From Siphonodentalium dalli (lineage: Eukaryota; Mollusca; Scaphopoda; Gadilida; Siphonodentaliidae), in NCBI GenBank assembly GCA_032622095.1, contig CP136065.1, positions 152,405,577 through 152,469,576 on the forward strand: 64,000 bases of DNA, given 5' to 3'. Below are positions 56,214 to 64,000 of the stretch, piece after piece (the first letter of the stretch is position 1; every line of letters starts with the position of its first letter). The translations under genes and the position numbers were made by a program. The notes beneath the pieces are model-generated. The model had not been told where the DNA came from, ran no database searches, and saw only the letters and a list, made by a program, of their open reading frames with translations.

Positions 56214-57556
56214 CATAATACTAATTTGCATGTAAGTGCACTTTCAAGTGTCCCTTGTCACCGTATTGCCAATACTACTCTTAATTAAAATTAATTGCCA
56301 AAACAGAATTTGGTTGATGGGCCGAAAATAAATTGGCCGAAATTGTCAACGAGCAACGTAACTTCACCAAGCAAACTTTCAGAAAATAAATATTTACACC
56401 TCAACTTCAATTTTCAGCAATGAACTATCCATGATAAAACCAATGCTTGTTTGGCTACGGATTTACGTTTAAAATGACTCAATAACAACCCAACAATTAT
56501 CAACACACACAGTCGAATCCGAAGCGATGGGATAGCGATCTCCGGTAAAATTATTAACTCCAGACTCCAGCCCGATGGCCGATGTAATTTGTAAACAAAT
56601 GCCCTGATCACATCTAATGTTCTCGTGACAAATGCCATGTCATTAGCATTGCTATGAAGCTGAAAAATGTTAATAGGATTGTAATCGGGTAACACATTTT
56701 ATTTATTTCCAATAAAATTAGCTATGTTGATCAGCCTGATTCATGATAATTTGTGTTCACAGAAACTATACACGTTGTCATGGACGCTCTTTCGAAAATT
56801 GGACAAATGAAAAACGCGGCACGAACTTTGAGTGTTCAGTCGAGCGTTACAAAGACATGAATACGGCTGAACTGAACAGACATAAGTATAGTGTAGTGTC
56901 CGTAAGAAGCAGAAACATGCAATATAGGCATCAACTACTTGTTCAAATGTTTCTAGCATTGAGTTTTCTAGTTGGTTTTTTCGTTCCGCGCTTTTGCGTC
57001 ATCCGGAGACGTCGTGTGGGGCGACGGTTATAGACTCGCCCATTTTTCTTAAAGTGTCACTACGCGATGTGAATCGTCTACTGCAACGTCTATGCACTGA
57101 TATATCAGGTCACGCGCTAGCCTCTCGACCAATCAAATGACCGCATTTCTACGAAAACTAAAGTAGTTGTAATTATATACCTATATATATTTTGACGCAA
57201 AATCACCATAATTATACATGTACAATACTACTTATTATAAACAATGTTGATAATGTCTATTATGTGATGTTAAGGAGCTAAACATATACAACACTGTTAA
57301 TAAACCATTCTGACCCCTCGTGTTATATCTGATATGTCGTCTGCCGCTGTTAAGTGACTCTTCTTGCTGTATAGCTGTTGGCTATCCGTCCAAAGCTGCT
57401 AAAATCTCAAAACGTTCTACTTGATTCTTTCAGCTTTCGTGTAGCCTACATGAAAATCATTGCCATCAATACTTTCAAATTTCACATCGTCACCACCACA
57501 ACACAATTAAAACAGATAAGATTAACAGAAAACAGAAATATCAGCAGGGCCCTTAC
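56214..57556. other. no gene seen (cadherin intron)
   Basis: A 96-codon plus frame (56743-57033) ends in a hydrophobic stretch and basic residues but shows no recognised family. The rest is AT-rich. Confidence 0.4.
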
Positions 57557-57700
57557 CATCGCTCCAGGTAACAGGAGCATCTTTTTGAATGGAAGTGAAG
57601 TTAACCATGATGTCATCTCCTTCTTTATCGACCAAACTGAGTTGCATCACAACGGAATTGGCTTTGACAACTCTAGCATCAGCATCCACACAGTATGTAA
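57557..57700 (-). CDS. cadherin gene, 144-bp exon
   Basis: The acceptor is cttttttattacag|ttaca and the donor is agcgatg|gtaagg; phase 1 at both ends. The 47 codons contain VVKANSVVMQLSLVDKEGDD, then VNFTSI and DAPVTWSD. This is the start of a cadherin repeat: strand, strand, DKEGDD in the place of the DxD loop, then the next strand. It parallels exon 45056-45238. A strong polypyrimidine tract supports the acceptor. Confidence 0.7.
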
Positions 57701-58483
57701 CTGTAATAAAAAAGTACCGTTTTTGGAACTACTGTGGAGTTAAAATAAACCTTAATTCCTTCCCTGAATGGAATTTTTGTCAATCTATGAATAAATTCAT
57801 AAACTGGAGATGAAACGTTGACATTTTATAAAATAGGCAATTTAATCGCCAGTTACACTGTTAGAAATTCCCCCGTCAGGTTAACTGTGTCATACCGTGC
57901 AAAATCGCTTTTGACTGTGAAACATACGGTAAGGCTGCAGCACAAAACCGTTCAAGTAATTGGCAGACTGTAACCAGTAACTGTCAGATCGTGGTATTTG
58001 TTTACGATTCAACACCCTTCAATTAATATCAAGACCGTAACTAATAACAAATGTTTTTTTTTCACGGGTCAACACCAATTATTGCTCTTAATTTGCTAAT
58101 TTACCGTATAATTAGCCAAGTTCCCGTTGTGACAATATAATTTCCCGATAGAAATTACGATAATTGTTTTTATGAAACTTAAATCCTCAATGCATAAAGT
58201 GATAGAAAATACTTATGAAACTTTGAAGTTTGAAGTGAAACTTGTTATCTGGCTAGTGGAGTTTAATCAGGATTAAAGGCTGCGAATTTATGATGTGCAC
58301 ACTTATCACTGACTATAAATAATGGCTGTAAATAAAAAAAAAAGGATAACAACTAAAACGTTTACCCATTTAGTTTTTAGATTATATTTTATTACCATAT
58401 AATTAAAAAACTGAATGGTGAGCTTTTTCCTTACAAGTTGTACTAATTTCTACTATTCTAAAATAAGAATCGGGCATCCCCCT
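57701..58483. other. no gene seen (cadherin intron)
   Basis: I looked here for the exon that might complete the repeat before 57557-57700 and did not find one. AT-rich. Confidence 0.4.
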
Positions 58484-58487
58484 TTAA

Positions 58488-58933
58488 CCCTTTACCCAAC
58501 AAACCGGCCAAAAACGTCCAAATAAAGCTTCAACAGCCTAAAATATCTTCGGTCTGTCTCAATAACACCATACAAATATGGATATCATTGGAACCGGTTC
58601 ATTGACCACATTGTGATGGTTACAGTTATGCCCTGTGCCAATGCATTCTCTTATATATGCGAGTCGACCATAGGTCGCCTCGCATATATAAGAGAATGCA
58701 TTGGCCTAAAAAATATCTTTTTTAACACTTTTTACCATTTTTTCTTACATTCTTTAACAATTTTATAATTTTTTCTTACATTTTTTAAAATATTTTTCTA
58801 CATTCTTTGACAATTTTATCATTTTTAATATGTGTTAAGCCAATGCATTCTCTTATATATGCGAGGCGACCTATGGTCGACTCGCATATATAAGAGAATG
58901 CATTGGCACAGGGCCGTTCTGTTGGGTAAAGGG
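58488..58933. mobile_element. TTAA-flanked MITE, family 3, palindromes within palindrome
   Basis: It starts ccctttacccaacaaaccgg and ends ccgttctgttgggtaaaggg, with TTAA at 58484-58487 and 58934-58937. Two internal hairpins, gccaatgcattctcttatat paired with its complement, sit at 58637-58706 and 58839-58907, themselves inverted relative to each other. This is the most symmetrical copy of the family. Confidence 0.87.
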
Positions 58934-59105
58934 TTAAGACACAAATGAACAAAGCTATCACAGTTGAAACTGAAATTTATGTACATTAAAAGGTAAAACA
59001 TACGAATGGCATACTTGTTGGTAACATGTAAGGTGTGAAATTGTCCAGTCACTTGTAAACACAGTTTATGTCTTGACGGGTCCGTGTGTACATGTACATC
59101 ACGAC

Positions 59106-60209
59106 CAGGGATGTGGCTAGAGGGTCTCCGTTGGGGGGGGGGGGGGGGGGTGTCCACCTTGGGAAATTCCAACTGCACCCCTCCCCACTTGAGTCGGAAT
59201 CACACCAACACAACTTTTTGCATAATTCCATTTGCACCCCCCCCCCCCTTGAGTCGGAATCACACCAACACAACTTTTTGCATAATTCTATTTGCACCCC
59301 CCCCCTTGTACCTCATGCTCAGGCCTAATTTCCTATATATTCATAAGCCATGCTTCTATGTTCCCAGTATGAGAACATTAAGAATTTTAACCTGAAAATT
59401 TCCCCCAAAAAAACAACTAGTGGTCTAATTCCAGACAATGCACACAGCTACCGTCAACAGACCAGGAAACACCGGGCCGGTGTGAGAAAATTTTGAAAAC
59501 TATACAAGAAAATCGCAAATCCTAGCATCTAGACTGGCCTCAACTGAAGCTTTCCTAGTGTTGGAAAGTTCAAACCTCATGCCCCCCCCAGGTTGGAAAA
59601 TTCTTCAATTGATGACCATTTATGTCTACAAGTTTGACCAAATGTAGTAAAATATTGTTTTGCTAAACTAATTAGCAGTTTTGTATTGGCCATGTGGATG
59701 GGGCAATGACACACCGGGCCGACCATGGTTCGGCCCGGTGTGCGAAAATTTTGAAATCTGAACAAGAAAATCGCAAAATCCTAACATCTAGACTAGCCTC
59801 AAGCCTTCCTACTGTTGGAAATTTCAAACCCTAAACCCCCACTTAGGTTGGAAAATTTCCAACTGATGACAATTCCAATGTCAATGTTGACCAATTGTAT
59901 GACAATATTGTTTTCTTAAATTAACTAGAAGTTTTTGACTGGCCACGGGGGAGGGACCAGGACACAAGCTTTCCAAGTGTTGGAAATTTCCAACCTGTCA
60001 CCCCCCTAAGGTTGGAAAATGTCCAACTGATGACCATTTCTGTCAAAACTTTTGACCAAAAATAGGAACATATGCAAATATTGGTCGAAAAACAATAAAT
60101 TCCCCCCAATAAATTGTTTTTACCTGAAATTAGGAATTTCCAACTATTGAAAATATAGCTCTCTGCTGGGGGTGAGACACCCCCACACCCCCCTCTAGCC
60201 ACATCCCTG
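59106..60209. mobile_element. hAT-type non-autonomous transposon with 8-bp target duplication
   Basis: The ends are exact inverted repeats (cagggatgtggctagaggg and ccctctagccacatccctg). The 8 bases atcacgac occur directly outside both ends (59098-59105 and 60210-60217). CAGGG-type ends with 8-bp duplications define the hAT superfamily. The 1104-bp interior has no transposase. It carries C tracts, a 60-bp direct duplication (cttgagtcggaatcacacca at 59189 and 59249) and several copies of ttggaaatttccaacc. Perfect ends and duplication suggest recent insertion. Confidence 0.93.
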
Positions 60210-60217
60210 ATCACGAC

Positions 60218-60470
60218 ACTATCAGTAACAGTCATAGCTAGTTGGATTGAAATATTCAAGACAATAGCAGACCCCATAATAACTGCGCGATGACATGGCG
60301 ACAACGTTCTCCTATAGTCACACATTTTTCGATAAATTTGGTATATAACATGATGCATCAAACTGTGTATACCACGGCACTATCAATATAAGTGAGTCAG
60401 AGATAGCTTGATAGGAACATTCTAACCAATAGTGGACTCCGTAAATTGCGTAATAACTTGGCGAATGGCG
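60218..60470. repeat. diverged tandem duplication, ~170 bp
   Basis: actatcagtaacagtcatag, atggcgacaacgttctcctat and cacacattt recur as actatcaatataagtgagtc, atggcggcagtgttctcata and cacgcgttt about 170 bp later. No coding. Confidence 0.55.
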
Positions 60471-60929
60471 GCAGTGTTCTCATATCCACGCGTTTTGATG
60501 ACAATTGATGAAAGTCACGACCTCACAATATTATTCCGATTTAGTTTTTCAACTTGTCCATCAAACCCAAAATTATATAAGATATCTACTCTTAAGTTCA
60601 CAATTTATACCATTTTCAATTAAAATATCAATATAGTATATGTAACATTAACACCAACCAGCAAATCTGAAACTACATACACCATCATATTTTCTTATTG
60701 TATTATTTATTCAGGGACAGCAGGAAGACGACCAGTAGGTCATGCTGCTCCTGCACAATACTATTAATTCAAATCAATTCTTTGTTATTAATTCGTAATT
60801 ATTGTACAAATAAACATCTACATCTACATGATGCATCGATCCGTGTAATTGTAATATTTGTACTTGCAAGTTGGAATTGTATCTGTGATCATCCGTCTGG
60901 TCATTTGTTGTTGTTGATGTCGGAGCTTT

Positions 60930-61165
60930 TGTGAATTACTCCGGTGCGTTTATCGTCTTGTGTAAATGTATGTGCGTTGAAACAATGAGAACACTGTCAA
61001 CTGGATTGGACAGGTCAAGTTAAAAAAAAACTGACAATACTGTCATTGTTAACAGTCAACTTTCTAATATCTACGTTGTTGTTGATATTATTGTCTTTTG
61101 TAGTTGACATCAAAGCTCTTGTGAATTAATCTGGCGCGTGTACCCTCTTGTGTGAGTACATGTAT
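60930..61165. repeat. tandem duplication, ~165 bp
   Basis: The phrase agcttttgtgaattactccgg ... cgtcttgtgtaaatgtatgt at about 60920 recurs as agctcttgtgaattaatctgg ... cctcttgtgtgagtacatgt at about 61112. Confidence 0.6.
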
Positions 61166-61588
61166 CTGTTTTGATGCAGTCACAACACTGTTAATTTTAC
61201 AATTTCAACACTCGAGTCAAATCAAGTCAAGTTTGAGCCGAGTGTCGAATTTGCCGCATCGGATACAACATAGCTGCGGTGTTTCAGTGGAAAACTATCA
61301 ATTATTAAGCCATCTATCTGTCGGTTTTCGCAGATCAAGTCAGCCTTTTACAAAAAAAGAATAGTTTACAAGCGAACGATCGCAATTCGCAAACGAAAAA
61401 GACGACAATTCGTTAATGATGAATGTAATGAGATTGCAGTGTAACATAATTAATTACTGGATGCAAGCTGTCGGAATGCATTTCACTGTATGAACATGCC
61501 GAATAACTCAACCAGAATGATTTGCATTGAATACAAATACTTTGAATTTTGACGTCATGAACTTGTAATAAGCACAATTTTAACATAC

Positions 61589-61786
61589 CATGCATTTTCA
61601 ACACAAAACAACGGTGATTCACCGTAAAACTGATGAAACTATATTGGACCTTCGGATTACTACGGTCCGATACCGTCAATACGACGGTGTGTTGTAACAG
61701 TGTACCTGCATATATGCTACATGTAGTATTTAATACATGTCCATCAAGCGAGTTAATATTTTTTTCTAAGATAGACAATTCCCGTA
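61589..61786 (-). CDS. cadherin gene, 198-bp exon
   Basis: I chose the acceptor ttgttattctttag|tacgg because of its strong polypyrimidine tract; an internal AG at 61706 would shorten the exon to 117 bp without changing phase. The donor is atgcatg|gtatgt; phase 1 at both ends. The frame contains NSLDGHVLN, then LLQHTVVLTVSDRSNP, then SFISFTVN. TVVLTVSD matches the strand before the A/SD-loop of a cadherin repeat; the FTVN strand would lead to a DxN linker that is absent. The repeat appears short when joined to 63295-63471, so an intervening exon may be missing. Confidence 0.58.
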
Positions 61787-61952
61787 CTAAAGAATAACAA
61801 AAAGATGGAATGTTAGGGCAATCCATTCGCCCCCAAAACCGAGCAGCTCGCTGCTGAAATGAATCCCAGTTAAAGATGGCTCGCCAAGAAGATCATACAA
61901 GTCATGTCACGTCGATGTACGTTGCGAACAAAGATTAATAGACTGGTGTTAA

Positions 61953-62409
61953 AGGTACTCAATCCGATCAGACGGTCCCCATATCACCAAGATACAATAA
62001 CAATAGCAACAACAACATTTCTTCAAAATACGCTTTAGTTATCAGAATCGATTAATTGCAACAAATAATGCTAACCACTGTCAACTATGGCATTCAAATT
62101 AAAAAAAACGTATTATTTATCAACATTTTGTTCAACGAAATATGGCCGTATTATCAATTGAGCATCACGAAATTTGGCCTTAAATTTTCGAGTTATCCAT
62201 CTTCATCCGCAATTTTGTCCGAGAACATCCGTTTGACGACATTTTTCTGGGCCACAAATAATTACAGATCTTGAGAAATAGCAAACTTCAAAAATTGATA
62301 TCTGATCACTCCGAGCTTTGATGGGTGGGTTCCTCGACTCGAACAAATGTTTTTTACCCCCAAAGCCAAAGAAATAGTAATTTAGGAGCGTTAATGCGGA
62401 TAATGCATA
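61953..62409. mobile_element. TTAA-flanked MITE, family 1 variant
   Basis: It starts aggtactcaatccgatca and ends gcggataatgcata, with TTAA at 61949-61952 and 62410-62413. It shares the variant interior of 40920-41363 (tccccatatcac, caacaacaacattt, ttatccatcttcatccgcaa). Confidence 0.82.
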
Positions 62410-62413
62410 TTAA

Positions 62414-63294
62414 TAGTCCAATTATTCTTCGGACCATTTAAATGATGATTGGTAGAGAAGAAGCTGTATTCCACCTGTTGTTGCACATTAGCGGAACGTA
62501 TTTATTGTATGATAAATCATTTATCTATTCGTTGTCGTTTCTTTCTATGGTTTCTGATTTTCAACAAAAGTTACAAATACATAAAACAGTAATAAGTGCG
62601 CGATAGTTTCTCAGCTCCTCAATGTTAGAAATCGTTCAGAGATTATGTCCTTAAATTGTGATCGCCATATGGCATTAATTTTTTACTTATTAGTGGTAAT
62701 CAAATCGTTCGTCGTCGTGAAACGCGATAATATGTATCTATTGTCAGACAAAATACACTACTTTATCTCAGCAGAGCACCGAGTTATTCGGAGAGCACCG
62801 AACAATGGATACCGAATCGGAACCGTTAGGTATAAAATCGGAGTCGGATAATATTAAGACATATTATGTACATTTCGGGATTATTTAAACAAAATTCCAC
62901 ACAAAGAGCTCGGTAGAGAATCGGAACCGTCGCTTGTCTAGTTGCCATAACGCGGCATGAGGATACACCCGCAATGTCTTGTCGTTTCACACACACGAAC
63001 GTGTTTTGCTTGTGTATATCCCCTGGATATATGTGTATAACAAACCATGTCCGTATATCTCGATGTAGTTTACCTCACTGAAAATGTAAAAATTAATTTG
63101 CGACGAATTTCCCGAATATTTGCCATATAACTGGAAACTTGTTCTAAACATCTTCTTGGCAACTGCATGCATGGAGTTACAATCAACACCCTGATTGGCA
63201 TCTATCTTTGTCTGTGATATTATATTGTCTGACACATCTACAATGTAGACATATCTATTGAGTCCTGATCGACCCAATTAAAGGGTTAACTTAC
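62414..63294. other. cadherin intron sequence; no exon supported
   Basis: A 96-codon minus frame ends near 62987, but its entry would need an intron of about 30 bp and its donor phase does not fit, so I do not call it. Confidence 0.4.
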
Positions 63295-63471
63295 CAGTAG
63301 GATCCGGGATTTGCGTAATGGTAGGCACGAAATTGTTCAGGACGTTTACGGTGTATGTTGATACGACCGGAGTGTTGTCATAGTCATCGCTGCATGCTAT
63401 GTTCAAAAGGTACTGCCGAATGCCATCGTAGTTCAGTTGACCCTTTGTCGGTTCATATTTAATTTGAAACT
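63295..63471 (-). CDS. cadherin gene, most upstream exon in the window
   Basis: The acceptor is atctttttttcag|agttt and the donor is cctactg|gtaagt; phase 1 at both ends. The 58 codons read FQIKYEPTKGQLNYDG, then YLLNIACSDDYDN, then TYTVNVLNNFVPTI. This is the second half of a cadherin repeat followed by a linker in which VLNNFVP stands for DVNDNxP. More exons upstream are expected outside the window. Confidence 0.75.
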
Positions 63472-64000
63472 CTGAAAAAAAGATAGGTATACGTAAACTG
63501 TTATTAATAACAAGTTTTGAGATATTGGTATACTTCATGTCATGTATGTTATGTTCTGGTATGCTTCATACAAAACATAATTCAGCCACTGCAGCTGTTG
63601 TGTTTTACTTATATATGGGAGGTCGTTTACACTTTATTGATAATTTCATTTAAATAATTAACAAGTGCGAAAACGGCATCCATACTTATCATTGAGAGAC
63701 AAAATTCACATTCATATAGTGAATTACGATTAAGCGTACAAGCGTAATTCAATACAAGCGTTGGCAGTATGTATTGCTGTTAAAAAAGTCACATCGGTTA
63801 AAAACCGCCATTGCATTATTTATTAAATTTAAGTTAATTTTTCATTAACAGAAAATGTTATTATGTAATGTATATATATAGGTCTAGCATATATGTCATA
63901 TTTAGTTATCAGCGAGTTTGCGATACCCGTCCGACGGGAACGGGTACGGGTAAATCGGTGAATATCGTCACGGTCACTTGGGTACTTTCAATGCAGCACA
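63472..64000. other. intron or upstream sequence, nothing recognised
   Basis: No further cadherin exon is found before the window edge. A short GC-rich inverted patch (cccgtccgacgggaacggg) lies at 63927-63946. Confidence 0.4.

Larger units (their letters stand above)
36056..63471 (-). other. cadherin-repeat transmembrane protein gene (partial locus)
   Basis: Eight minus-strand exons are placed at 63295-63471, 61589-61786, 57557-57700, 53791-53916, 45056-45238, 43740-43954, 41382-41745 and 36056-36416. All junctions have AG/GT splice signals and the reading phase runs through all seven joins (1,1,1,1,1,0,1). The spliced length is about 1768 nt. The product is a single-pass membrane protein with several cadherin repeats outside the cell, expected to act in calcium-dependent adhesion. 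The first exon(s), and the cytoplasmic exon(s) after 36056, are not in view. One cadherin repeat looks short between 63.3 and 61.8 kb, so one exon may have been missed. The exact orthologue cannot be named. Confidence 0.85.

Noticed and set aside
56743-57033. 96-codon plus frame ending in a membrane-like helix
   Set aside because: No signal peptide, no known domain and no splice context.
57378-57743. 121-codon plus frame
   Set aside because: Antisense shadow of cadherin exon 57557-57700.
62987-63277. Minus frame of 96 codons next to a cadherin exon
   Set aside because: Would need an intron of about 30 bp and leaves in the wrong phase; no cadherin motif.
1-64000. tRNA, rRNA or other structural RNA genes
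   Set aside because: I looked for tRNA-like B-box phrases (for example near 12990, 43010 and 54710) but found no foldable cloverleaf with a matching A box.

Overview
The window is nuclear DNA of an invertebrate animal: AT-rich, with spliced genes and very many repeats. The LINE, Ty3/gypsy, hAT and TTAA-flanked elements and the cadherin-type gene fit a lophotrochozoan, most likely a mollusc. That assignment is inference from family resemblance, because no species marker is present.

Layout. Positions 1-4925 are a 21/22-bp minisatellite. It is interrupted at 4926-6141 by a 5'-truncated LINE and resumes to 6376. From 6.4 to 36 kb I see no convincing cellular gene. This part holds a 122-bp repeat with NRF-1-like palindromes (7.4-8.3 kb), two 16-bp minisatellites (8.4 and 16.9 kb), a degenerate satellite of about 140 bp (10.4-12.0 kb), many small fold-back elements, a LINE reverse transcriptase scrap (28.0 kb) and a giant inverted repeat of 4.35 kb (31.2-35.5 kb) built around a minisatellite core.

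From 36 to 63.5 kb the minus strand carries the one cellular gene I can support: part of a cadherin-repeat membrane protein. Eight exons can be placed by conserved cadherin motifs, splice signals and exact phase continuity (63.4, 61.7, 57.6, 53.9, 45.1, 43.8, 41.6 and 36.2 kb, in 5' to 3' order). Together they give about 1768 nt, or about 588 codons. The last visible exon encodes the membrane-proximal region, a Thr/Pro-rich stalk, one transmembrane helix and the first cytoplasmic residues. The start codon and most of the tail lie outside the window, or were not found. The introns hold a nearly intact LINE (37.6-40.2 kb), a Ty3/gypsy integrase relic (48.6-49.2 kb), a hAT-type element with an exact 8-bp target duplication (59.1-60.2 kb) and many MITEs.

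The dominant theme is the density and symmetry of small DNA transposons. At least four families are flanked by TTAA, the piggyBac-type target, and several have palindromes nested within palindromes. I do not see a new enzymatic or defence system. The most notable items are the nested-palindrome elements, the giant inverted repeat, repeats crowding the cadherin splice donors, and the higher-order minisatellite.
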